From: Merluccius polli
Taxonomy: Eukaryota > Chordata > Actinopteri > Gadiformes > Merlucciidae
Assembly (NCBI GenBank): GCA_030340625.1
Contig: JAOPHQ010000602.1
Location: 117,545-181,544, forward strand
DNA length: 64,000 nt
Direction: 5' to 3'
The notes under the pieces are model-generated. The model did not search any database, was not told the DNA's origin, and saw only the letters and a program-made list of their open reading frames with translations. This document shows, piece by piece, positions 54,684-58,462 of the stretch. A program made the translations under genes and the position numbers. Within the stretch, counting starts at the first letter, position 1; the number at the start of each line of letters is the position of its first letter.

Positions 54684-57600
54684 CAGGGTCCAAAGTTTAC
54701 TTTTAGAATTGAGTCTTTTTACCTGCCAGAGTGGACAAATCTACTGACCAAGCACTTGTTTTAATATGCAACGCTGCATTTTTTTAACCTGCCAACTGGT
54801 CCCTGATTATGATTATTCCTAACATATGTTGGCGGTCTGTGTGCTGTGATGGCAGGTACTTCCCGGAGGTCCAGAAAGACGGGCTGACCAACCAGATGAA
54901 CAACCCCGAGGTGAACGTAGACATCACCCGTCCGGACACGCTCATCCGCCAGCAGATCATGGCACTGAGGGTGATGACCAACAAGCTGAAGAACGCCTAC
55001 AACGGCAACGACATCTCCTTCCAGGACTCCAGTAGGTCACACACCAAGTACTGCCACATTAGCCTGGCATCGCCAGACCAATTCGCAAATGCGTAGTAGT
55101 CTGAAACCTCTCAGTTCATTTTCGATTTCCATGGGGTGCTATCAACGGGCGCAGACCAAAATGCCTCTGGACGCAATTGGATAGACCTGCAACCAGTCAG
55201 AGCAACAACATGCGTGACGTACATTTAACTTTTTACCAAATCCTGCACTGTAAACCCGAATAAGTTCCCAGAACTCAAAAAGATTAAGGCAATCGATTGC
55301 CTTAATTGTTTTAAGTTGACTAACTTAAAAGTCCAAATTTTCCTGAACTTAAAAGGTTAGATGACTTGCCACTTGTATCTTTTGATAACAGTTAAATTAA
55401 AGTGCTCATTTAGCTCAACTCAAATATTTGCAGTTAATATGACTTACAATTTTCAGTTAAGGCGACTCAATTATCTTCAGTTAATATGCCTAAACATTTT
55501 CAGTTAAGGCGACTCAATTATCTTCAGTTAATATAATTAAAATTAATTAAGGGGGACCTTTCGGTCTTTATTTGTCATTCCCATGTTCGGGAACGAAATT
55601 TGTCCTCTGCATTTAACCCATCCTACTGTACGTAGGAGCAGTGGGCTGCTATGATCAGCGCCCGGGGAGCAAGTTGGGGTTCAGGGTTCAGTGTCTTGCT
55701 CAAGGACACTTCGACACGCAGACAGTTTGGAAGCGGGGATCAAGGGGATCGAACCGCCGGCCCTACGGTTAGTGGACGACCCCGCTCTGTCCACCCGCTC
55801 TACCTACTGAGCTACTGCCGCCCCCCTGCCTAAACATTTTCAGTTAAGGCGACTCAATAATCTTCAGTCAATATGACTTACAAGTTTCCAGTTTACAATC
55901 AACTGGAATAAGTTCACAGAACTTTAAAAAATAAGTTCACAACCACACCATTTTCATGTTAACTTAACTCAGTTTATTACTTTTCAACTTAATACTTGTA
56001 ATACTTAATACAGTATTTTCTTGCCTGCTCCCTTCTGACCCTACCATCCGAATGTCGCAGCAGAAATCGAGACTCATCAGACCAGGCAACGTTTTTCCAA
56101 TCTTCGATTGTCCAATTTTGGTGAGCCTGTGCGAATTGTAGCCTCAGTTTCCTGTTCTTAGCTGACAGGAGTGGCACCCGGTGTGGTCTTCTGCTGCTGT
56201 AGCCCATCCGCCTCAAGGTTCGACGTGTTGTGCGTTCAGAGATGCTCTTCTGCATACCTCTGTTGTAACGAGTGGTTATTTGAGTTACAGTTGCCTTTCT
56301 ATCAGCTCGAACCAGTCTGGCCATTCTCCTCTGACCTCTAGCATCAACAAGGCATTTGCGCCCACAGAACTGCCGCTCACTGGATATTTTCTCTTTTTCG
56401 GACCATTCTCTGTAAACCCTAGAGATGGTTGTGCGTGAAAATCCCAGTAGATCAGCAGTCTCTGAAATACTCAGACCAGCCCTTTCTTCCCCATTCTGAT
56501 GCTCGGTTTGAACTGCAGCAGATCGTCCTGACCATGTCTACATGCCTAAATGCATTGAGTTGCTGCCATGTGATTGGCTGATTAGAAATTTGCGTTAACG
56601 AGCAGTTGGACAGGTGTACCTAATAAAGTGGCCGGTGAGTGTATATCTATGTGCTTCGTAAAACTAGCCTCAGAGAAATTCACCTCAGACCATGTGCCCC
56701 AACTCCATTTACAAAGAGAATAGTGTTTTAAAGTTATAGGCTACTTAAACAAAACACAAAACAGTTCAATTAAATGAGCAGTTAAAATTACACAAAAGGG
56801 AAGAATATGTTATTACTTATTCATCTTAAGTTATACTTAAATATTGTTTTTAAGTTGTACTTACACAAAACACAAAACAGTTCAATTTAATCAAAAAATA
56901 TTAGTTTAAATAACTCAAAAGTAAGAAGAAGTTACACCAACTTGACATAATTAAGTTAGTACAACTTTTTCTAAAACTTTGAGTATGCACTACTTAATAT
57001 ATTTCATTACTTTGGACATTCGGGTTTACAGTGTGTCGGCAGTACGTCAAACACATCTTCCTTATCAACAAAAGCTTTAAAGGTCCTGTAGACAACTTTT
57101 TTGCTTTAACGTATCATTATGAAGTAAATGTTGATTGCACAGTGTAATGGCTACAGAAGAATGACACCATCAGCGTTTAGACATTTCCAAACAGATGTGT
57201 GTCTTGTGTTGTTTGTGGTCGCTAGGCTCTGAGGAAACGGAGCGCGATCCGGTTTGTCTTTGCGACAGAGGCGCAAAAATACCACTTTGAAACGCTAGGG
57301 TGGGAAAAGTTGAAAAGTTGTCTACAGCCCCTTTAAGTGCAGTTGTTTGTTCTTTTAGAGAAAACATACCGTCCAGTTTGTTTAATACTGTTGCGATAGC
57401 GGATTCAACAGACCGTTCCGCATCAGCGGCAGCCATTGGTTGTTTATGAAAATGCCTCAACGGCGCTCCTCTCGTCATCGGATCAAACCCGCCCCATATT
57501 AGATAAACGGTTGTGATTGGCTCAACCTGGGCCTCATGTTTCAATGCTCTGCCAGAGCATTGAAACATGAGCTCGCAGATTCCTCTGGTTCCCAGGCTAC

Positions 57601-58226
57601 TGTCAAATGACTTGTGTACGAAAAACAGATTTACAAATTGATTTAAAAAATACATTCTTCATTCAAAAATGGTTCCAGATTTAAAAATTATTAATGACTA
57701 ATGATTAATATTAATAATTATAATTATACTGTCACATGGCTAATGTATGAAAAACACACACAGCTTCCTAAACACAAGTTCTACATTTAAATTCATTAAA
57801 ATATTGACATTTTAAAATTGACAAACATGACATTCTAATTTACTTTAATTTAACTTCATAAAACGTTTCGTGTGTGTGTAGATTCTCCTCACACTTTCCA
57901 ACACCGCCGCCAGCTCTATTCTCCCCAGCAACACAAGGTCTCCCAGGCTAATCCACCATGGAGCGGCCCGTTGTAAATCCAACCGGTGTTGTTCTCACGT
58001 TGCAGGCGACGAGGGCAGCGGCTCGGCCAGCGGGAGCGGCTGCATGGAGGCGTGCTCCACGCCGGACGGGGCCCTCGCCGAGCCCACGGAGGGCCCCGTG
58101 TTGGAGGCGGGCCGCGGCGGCCCCGTGGAGGCGTCGGCCTCGGCCCCTCGGCACCTCGGCCCTCGCTCCTCGCTAGTCCTGGTGTCCCTCTTGGCCCTGG
58201 CGCTAAACTACTGGCAGTGGAGATAA
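5523..58226 (+). CDS. gpc6: Glypican-6 gene, exons 3-9 (5' part outside window)
   Basis: Seven exons join in one frame: 5523-5914, 12860-13025, 32446-32576, 33358-33504, 53359-53495, 54856-55031 and 58006-58226, giving about 456 residues plus a stop. Glypicans are GPI-anchored cell-surface heparan-sulphate proteoglycans that modulate Wnt, Hedgehog, BMP and FGF signalling. Seen here are the alpha-helical core, the conserved cysteines, an RxxR convertase-like site, a Ser-Gly cluster for glycosaminoglycan chains and a hydrophobic C-terminal tail. Wording such as FVRTYG, GGNVNLEEMLNDFW, GCLANQADLD, GCGQPKP and ITRPDT is closer to glypican-6 than to glypican-4, as I remember them. The neighbouring dct gene, the usual GPC6 neighbour in vertebrates, supports this. 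Exons 1-2 (signal peptide and N-terminus) were not found in 1-5522. A family of nine exons fits. Which teleost duplicate (a or b) cannot be decided from this window. Confidence 0.93.
5925..6480. mobile_element. Non-autonomous fish DNA element (probably hAT-like)
   Basis: One end has CCCGGTACCTGCTACTTTTT and the other GTACTTGGTACCGAAAGCGA and AGTACCATGTAGTAGAAAAA. These are phrases of a widespread teleost element whose intact ends read like CAGTGGAAAAGCGCC. It inserted just past the exon 3 donor. No coding capacity is seen. Confidence 0.5.
8535..8700. repeat. Fish interspersed repeat (CTTTATTTATAAAGCACC type)
   Basis: GTCAAACTTTATTTATAAAG, followed by CACC and later AAAGTGCTTGAACAAA, matches a very common teleost repeat. 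An AAGT tetranucleotide array (8505-8536) directly precedes it. Confidence 0.55.
9586..9949. mobile_element. Short DNA transposon with AGGGCTGCAAC inverted ends
   Basis: The left end AGGGCTGCAACTAACGATTA is answered by GACTAATTGTTGCAGCCCT on the right. Both ends are flanked by AGATCT-containing sequence. The 364-base element has no transposase and is a fish MITE of a type I remember as common. The superfamily is not certain. Confidence 0.75.
9988..11094. mobile_element. 1.1-kb fold-back element with ~430-bp arms
   Basis: The element begins GGTAACGCTTT and ends AAAGCGTTACC. Its two arms (about 9988-10425 and 10660-11094) are reverse complements along nearly their whole length, with only scattered mismatches. 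It is flanked by AATAAATA on both sides (9980-9987 and 11095-11102), an 8-base target-site duplication as made by hAT transposases. The spacer holds a third, partial copy of the inner arm (about 10520-10670). There is no coding capacity. It is probably a young non-autonomous element. The AT-rich duplication could be partly chance. Confidence 0.88.
11883..11929. repeat. CA repeat
   Basis: An uninterrupted CA array of about 23 units. Confidence 0.97.
12860..13025 (+). CDS. gpc6: gpc6 exon 4 (cysteine-rich core)
   Basis: This 166-base exon has acceptor CTCCGCAG| and donor ATCG|GTAGGT. It starts in phase 0 and ends with the first base of an Asp codon. It encodes VSSTPPCLRALTKMQY and continues to DLDPEWNQYI, with six cysteines (CLRAL, YCPFC, KPC, YCLN, KGC). 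These fit the conserved cysteine pattern of glypicans, and GCLANQ is a family hallmark. The intron that follows is about 19 kb. Confidence 0.93.
13193..13236 (+). repeat. Tandem GAAASTGAAA array (ISRE-like)
   Basis: The 44 bases consist of GAAAGTGAAA / GAAACTGAAA repeats. Each matches the GAAANNGAAA core bound by interferon regulatory factors. It could equally be a simple repeat with no function. Confidence 0.55.
13725..13770. repeat. GGA repeat
   Basis: About 15 GGA units without a break. Confidence 0.95.
13877..13923. repeat. Perfect 22-bp hairpin
   Basis: Arms 13877-13898 and 13902-13923 are exact reverse complements around a 3-base loop. The core is TTACGTTGAGGT. It sits in a run of CCTAAAC/AACCTCA-rich sequence. 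Confidence 0.9.
14806..14950 (+). repeat. 36-bp tandem repeat, four copies
   Basis: A 36-base unit beginning CTACTGATCCAGCAGTCCTA is repeated about four times with few differences. The array ends at the dispersed-repeat copy, and the core TCCTACTATGTTAT also opens that repeat. The array therefore probably grew from the repeat's own end. The open 12-residue periodic reading frame is incidental. Confidence 0.85.
14925..15240 (+). repeat. Unnamed dispersed repeat, copy B
   Basis: This is the second copy of the repeat at 1127-1570, about 70-80% alike by eye. It is directly preceded by the 36-bp tandem array. Differences are spread out, so the two copies are not a recent duplication. Confidence 0.7.
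16228..16559. mobile_element. 332-bp fold-back element
   Basis: The ends AACTGTCTCTCCTGGCTTCA and its near reverse complement at 16530-16559 form arms of about 45 bases. An inner inverted pair, ATGTAAACAATGGCAA (16339-16354) and TTGCCATTGTTTACAT (16445-16460), lies inside. No target-site duplication is clear and there is no coding capacity. Confidence 0.75.
18415..18662. repeat. Compound TG-rich array
   Basis: Two pure TG blocks (18415-18491 and 18613-18662) flank about 120 bases of interrupted TG with TGTATCCATTTGTG twice. Confidence 0.95.
20550..20617. repeat. AT repeat
   Basis: About 34 uninterrupted AT units. Confidence 0.97.
21750..22018. repeat. TCC array, then polyC and GA repeat
   Basis: TCC units run 21750-21859 with one break. 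After about 85 unique bases come 16 C and a GA array to 22018. Confidence 0.95.
23038..23157. mobile_element. Palindromic element with 44-bp arms
   Basis: Arms 23038-23081 and 23114-23157 match at 42 of 44 positions as reverse complements (GGGATAATGCCC, then AGGTGTCCATTAACAG). ACCATGGT sequences occur outside at 23164-23171 and 23413-23420. The palindrome may be one end of a longer fish repeat reaching 23425. Confidence 0.75.
23500..23625 (+). repeat. SINE tail remnant (L2-type 3' end)
   Basis: CCTTGAGCAAGATGCCCCCT, CGGCTCCTT and ATCACTTTGGATCATATC are diverged versions of a common teleost SINE tail. Confidence 0.4.
23692..23937. repeat. Three ATC arrays
   Basis: ATC arrays at 23692-23738, 23828-23869 and 23892-23937 are separated by short related AT-rich spacers (TTTGAGGTTTTAAATAA-like), so the block looks partly duplicated. 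Confidence 0.95.
24331..24951. repeat. CACCAT/CCA minisatellite, about 620 bp
   Basis: ACC and CACCAT units with occasional CTC and TAC variants. A ~130-base segment containing CACCACCATCACTTCACC recurs near 24712 and 24838. Apparent long His- or Thr-rich reading frames are by-products. Confidence 0.95.
25010..25099. repeat. CTCC then TC repeat
   Basis: A CTCC tetranucleotide block merges into a long TC dinucleotide array. Confidence 0.95.
27067..27220. repeat. 21-bp minisatellite, about 7 copies
   Basis: The unit TCCCATCAAAATACTTACTA (plus G) repeats with alternating variants (ACTAG/ACTCG, CATCAA/CATAAA). This gives a partial 42-base higher-order period. Confidence 0.93.
27285..27452. repeat. 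TG repeat blocks
   Basis: TG arrays lie at 27285-27317 and 27393-27452, with unique sequence between them. Confidence 0.93.
27907..28189. repeat. PolyC (27907-27931) and polyG (28166-28189)
   Basis: Two long homopolymer runs of about 25 C and 18-24 G lie 240 bases apart. They could pair as an inverted repeat, but this is probably coincidence. Confidence 0.9.
28366..28458. repeat. TC/TG/TC compound repeat
   Basis: TC array, TG array, then a TC array with GC interruptions. Confidence 0.93.
28455..28675 (+). repeat. Fish repeat with internal duplication (CAAAGGGTTTTATTGGCATG)
   Basis: CAAAGGGTTTTATTGGCATG is a common teleost repeat start. The phrase TTTACATTGCCAAAGC with CACA after it occurs at 28497-28518 and again at 28651-28672, each followed by a CT or CA microsatellite. 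A segment of about 150 bases seems to have been duplicated together with its microsatellite. Confidence 0.5.
30440..30461. repeat. PolyC run
   Basis: 22 consecutive C. Confidence 0.95.
32040..32415. repeat. CCA-rich minisatellite before gpc6 exon 5
   Basis: Units of roughly 70-80 bases containing CTACCCCACAACCACCACCC recur at 32191, 32272 and 32341, made of CCA and CCCCTA blocks. It ends about 30 bases before the exon 5 acceptor. Confidence 0.93.
32446..32576 (+). CDS. gpc6: gpc6 exon 5
   Basis: This 131-base exon lies between acceptor CCCAACAG| and donor AGG|GTACGT. It completes the Asp codon begun in the previous exon and ends in phase 0. It encodes AMLLVAQRLEGPFNIESVM and then PIDVKISEAIMTMQENSAQVSYR, a highly conserved glypican-4/6 segment of the core. 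A CCA-rich minisatellite lies directly upstream (about 32040-32415). The acceptor therefore sits in a C/A-rich context with few T residues, which is an uncommon branch-site environment. Confidence 0.93.
32577..33357 (+). other. gpc6: gpc6 intron 5
   Basis: A 781-base intron with GT/AG ends. It holds a CCA run near 33061-33087 and polyC at 33234-33256. Nothing else is recognised. Confidence 0.85.
33358..33504 (+). CDS. gpc6: gpc6 exon 6 (with convertase-like site)
   Basis: This 147-base exon (49 codons, phase 0 at both ends) has acceptor ATTGCAG| and donor CTG|GTAAGA. It encodes VFQGCGQPKP at the start and PEERPTTAAGTSLDRL at the end, both glypican-4/6 signatures. Between them is a variable loop with SSRSTRG. 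RSTR fits the RxxR pattern of furin-like convertases, which cleave many glypicans in this loop. Cleavage here is inferred, not shown. Confidence 0.92.
35599..35701. repeat. TC repeat
   Basis: A long TC array with a few TTTC and CGCT breaks. Confidence 0.95.
37150..37300. repeat. TG-rich repeat
   Basis: A pure TG block at 37211-37268 flanked by interrupted TG. Confidence 0.95.
37835..37970. mobile_element. Fragment of the same element as at 5925-6480
   Basis: It contains CAGTGGAAAAGCGCC twice (near 37886 and 37952) and ACCAAAAGCGAGTACAATTG. The first CAGTGGAAAAGCGCC sits inside a short local repeat (GGCGGGTACTATCT). Only one end of the element is recognisable. Confidence 0.5.
38583..38612. 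repeat. 12-bp hairpin
   Basis: TTTTTCACACCG and CGGTGTGAAAAA flank a short loop of about 6 bases. Its role is unknown. Confidence 0.7.
39587..39632. repeat. ATT repeat
   Basis: About 15 ATT units. Confidence 0.95.
39765..39925 (+). repeat. SINE tail remnant (L2-type 3' end)
   Basis: GTTTGATCCCCGATG resembles a B box. It is followed by AGCAAGATTTCCTAACCCCC, GCCGGCTCCTTAATGACATG, and a tail similar to CTTTGGATAAAAGCGTCTGC. It is better preserved than the copy at 23500. No A box was found, so the head is missing. Confidence 0.55.
41709..41813. repeat. TC-rich repeat
   Basis: TC and CCTC blocks, almost all pyrimidine on the + strand. Confidence 0.95.
42524..42556. repeat. 14-bp hairpin
   Basis: TAAATGTCTGCAAT and ATTGCAGACATTTA flank a 5-base loop. 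No larger element boundary was found. Confidence 0.85.
44949..45190. repeat. PolyG-rich blocks
   Basis: G runs interrupted by T lie at about 44955-45003 and a run of about 26 G at 45151-45176, 150 bases apart. Confidence 0.9.
45590..45690. repeat. PolyC and CA repeat
   Basis: C-rich run (45590-45633), then a CA array (45662-45684). Confidence 0.9.
46351..46530. repeat. GA repeat and purine-rich tail
   Basis: GA array 46351-46404, then interrupted GA/AAG to 46530. Almost all purine on the + strand. Confidence 0.95.
46681..47322. mobile_element. Fish fold-back repeat with GGTGGAAAGTA ends
   Basis: The left end is GGTGGAAAGTAACTCTTTCA and the right end TACTTCCTCCACC. Internal phrases (CTTCTACTCCACTACTTCTC, TACTTTTTACTCCACTAATG, TTTTACTGAAGTAACATTTT) match a very common teleost element. 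Near 46930-46970 it is interrupted by a TTTATTGGCCCCCATGAGGG repeat, and at 47093-47115 by CCCTAA units. Confidence 0.65.
47530..48290. repeat. CA-rich satellite with higher-order repeat
   Basis: About 760 bases are built from ACACATGCACAT, CACACAGACACATACAGG and CACGTGCACAGACATACAGG units. A long unit starting ACAGACACATACAGGCACAC recurs at 47701, 47868 and 48007 (spacing 167 and 139 bases). It has unusually low T content on the + strand. Confidence 0.93.
48360..48650. promoter_or_regulatory. Small GC-rich, CpG-dense island within intron 6
   Basis: Dense CG dinucleotides (GCGCG, GCGCGCGC, CACGTG, CGCGG) stand out from the CpG-poor surroundings. A GCGCTCTTCGTT phrase occurs twice (near 48552 and 48610). 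It may be an unmethylated regulatory island or an intronic promoter. No first exon could be identified. Confidence 0.4.
48757..48990. repeat. CAGA/GAGA array
   Basis: CAGA units with GAGA and CACA blocks. Confidence 0.95.
50230..50303. repeat. AT repeat
   Basis: About 36 AT units. Confidence 0.97.
51300..51540. repeat. TG / AT / TG compound repeat
   Basis: TG arrays (51304-51375), a pure AT block (51418-51457) and TG blocks with GCG breaks to 51540. Confidence 0.95.
52120..52169. repeat. AT repeat
   Basis: About 24 AT units. Confidence 0.97.
52370..52403. repeat. CA repeat
   Basis: CA array of about 16 units. Confidence 0.95.
53220..53357. repeat. CA-rich tract before gpc6 exon 7
   Basis: CA and CACT repeats reach directly to the exon 7 acceptor. 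Confidence 0.93.
53359..53495 (+). CDS. gpc6: gpc6 exon 7
   Basis: This 137-base exon has acceptor ACACACAG| and donor GGCAG|GTAGTA and ends two bases into an Arg codon. It encodes VVDIKEKLKLSRKFWSGLP followed by GELCPDTR and a CWNGHELGR end. The two cysteines match the glypican pattern, and WNG is typical of the family. The acceptor lies at the end of a CA-repeat tract (about 53276-53357), so the splice site has a purine-interrupted pyrimidine tract. Confidence 0.92.
53514..53690. repeat. Telomere-like degenerate repeat
   Basis: GGGTTTGGTTTTAGGGTTAG units recur several times. They resemble TTAGGG but are degenerate. Shorter telomere-like patches occur at 19126-19152 and 47093-47115. Confidence 0.85.
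54636..54682. repeat. ATT repeat
   Basis: About 15 ATT units. Confidence 0.95.
54856..55031 (+). CDS. gpc6: gpc6 exon 8
   Basis: This 176-base exon completes the Arg codon and ends one base into a Ser codon (TCCA|GTAGGT). The acceptor is GATGGCAG|. It encodes YFPEVQKDGLTNQMNNPEV, then DITRPDTLIRQQIMALRVM and KLKNAYNGNDISFQDSS. These are strongly conserved glypican-4/6 stretches just before the glycosaminoglycan-attachment region. I chose the GTAGGT donor over the GTCACA four bases further on because it keeps the frame with the next exon. A transposon stack begins only 28 bases after the exon. Confidence 0.92.
55552..55826 (-). mobile_element. tRNA-derived SINE
   Basis: On the - strand GGCGGCAGTAGCTCAGTAGG starts the element. 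An A box (TAGCTCAGTAGG, 55814-55803) and a B box (GGTTCGATCCC, 55755-55745) are present. The body has GTGTCCTTGAGCAAGACACT, GGGTTAAATGCAGAGGAC and a CAAATAAAGA tail. It is a widespread percomorph-type SINE. A/B-box spacing is 59 bases instead of about 44, because a ~15-base piece (AGAGCGGG...) is duplicated. It inserted into the third 47-base unit of the host element. Confidence 0.85.
56034..56643 (-). mobile_element. Tc1/mariner transposon, truncated
   Basis: The 5' end, on the - strand from 56643, is TACACTCACCGGCCACTTTA. It is followed by a transposase with helix-turn-helix wording (TADLLGFSRTTISRVYREWS, then RQFCGRK) and the start of the catalytic domain (TIEDWKNVAWSDESRF, with the first Asp of DDE). 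The element stops near 56034, so the rest of the catalytic domain and the right end are gone. A short segment after the ATG also seems missing, leaving the start out of frame. It cannot move by itself. Confidence 0.88.
57081..57332. mobile_element. MITE with TTAA target duplication
   Basis: The ends AGGTCCTGTAGACAACTTTT and AAAAGTTGTCTACAGCCCCT are inverted repeats, flanked by TTAA at 57077-57080 and 57333-57336. Removing the element and one TTAA restores the helicase frame (ALK-AFVDK), which confirms the boundaries. TTAA duplication points to a piggyBac- or Kolobok-type source. Confidence 0.85.
57534..57570. repeat. Perfect 17-bp hairpin inside the outer transposon
   Basis: TCATGTTTCAATGCTCT and its exact reverse complement are separated by GCC. 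It lies in the subterminal part of the TAGCCTGG element, where transposase-binding palindromes are plausible. Confidence 0.9.
58006..58226 (+). CDS. gpc6: gpc6 exon 9: heparan-sulphate sites and GPI signal
   Basis: The last coding exon runs from acceptor CGTTGCAG| to the TAA stop at 58224-58226. It encodes the acidic Ser-Gly cluster SDEGSGSASGSGC. Ser-Gly pairs beside acidic residues are the usual attachment sites for heparan-sulphate chains close to the membrane. A low-complexity Ala/Gly/Pro/Glu stalk follows, then a hydrophobic tail (SSLVLVSLLALALNYWQWR) that should direct GPI anchoring and be removed. The stalk diverges from mammalian GPC6, as expected for this fast-evolving part. The exon is very GC-rich. 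Confidence 0.9.
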
Positions 58227-58241
58227 TGGTGGATGGGTGGG

Positions 58242-58426
58242 GGGCGGGGATGGGGGGGGGGGGGGGGGGGGGGGGGGTGGAGAGGTGAGGGGTCGGGGAA
58301 AAGACTTAACATGGACAGCAGGGTGGTCATTTTATTTTTGAGGGTGGGTGGTGGGGGGGGGGGGGGGGTTCATGAGCTAGATTAGAGATCAAGTCAAGCA
58401 GACGGTACTCTGTTCATCACACGCCC

Positions 58427-58457
<31 letters not shown>

Positions 58458-58462
58458 ACACA
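58242..58462. repeat. G and C runs in the gpc6 3' UTR
   Basis: G runs at 58249-58277 and 58352-58368 are followed by polyC/CA at 58425-58462. A further G run is at 58842-58866. Confidence 0.9.

Larger units (their letters stand above)
53496..54855 (+). other. gpc6: gpc6 intron 7
   Basis: A 1.36-kb intron. It holds telomere-like degenerate TTAGGG repeats (53514-53690), a TC tract (54160-54240) and ATT repeats (53727-53780, 54636-54682). No gene is seen. Confidence 0.85.
55246..57033. mobile_element. AT-rich element with CACTGTAAACCCGAAT inverted ends
   Basis: CACTGTAAACCCGAAT at 55246 is matched by ATTCGGGTTTACAGTG ending at 57033. It sits inside the helicase Walker A codons. Comparing the flanks suggests a 2-base CA duplication. 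Inside are AT-rich repeats, including a ~47-base tandem unit (about 55431-55555 and 55826-55890), CAAAACACAAAACAGTTCAA twice (56749 and 56867), a SINE and a Tc1 fragment. No transposase of its own is seen. Confidence 0.75.
55228..57436 (-). pseudogene. RecQ-like helicase N-terminus, interrupted by two insertions
   Basis: On the - strand MAAADAERSVESAIATVLNK continues to FSLKEQTTALK (57436-57332). After the 57081-57332 MITE the frame resumes at 57076-57038 as AFVDKEDVFDVLPT. After the 55246-57033 element it resumes at 55245 with GFGK. Read across, this is a RecQ-type lead-in and Walker A motif (LPTGFGK). The frame then ends soon after, so the rest of the helicase is lost. It is not a host gene. 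Confidence 0.65.
55060..57599 (-). mobile_element. Outer DNA transposon remnant with TAGCCTGG ends and helicase fragment
   Basis: Both ends read TAGCCTGG inwards (55060 on +, 57599 on -), with further weak inverted similarity. On the - strand near the right end it holds a RecQ-like helicase reading frame broken by younger insertions. Fish carry multi-gene DNA transposons with such helicase genes, but I cannot fix the family. It is deleted inside: after the Walker A region the helicase frame does not continue. It starts 28 bases after gpc6 exon 8. Confidence 0.65.
55032..58005 (+). other. gpc6: gpc6 intron 8, mostly nested transposons
   Basis: About 2.5 of its 3.0 kb is one composite insertion (55060-57599), described in separate entries. 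The rest (57600-58005) is AT-rich and without features. Confidence 0.85.

Noticed and set aside
55989..56324. Active Tc1 transposase
   Set aside because: The 3' half of the gene and one end of the element are missing and the start is out of frame.
5523..58226. Glypican-4 as the identity
   Set aside because: Several stretches (FVRTYG, NQADLD, ITRPDT, KLKNAYNGND) and the dct neighbour fit glypican-6 better. A tree would settle it.
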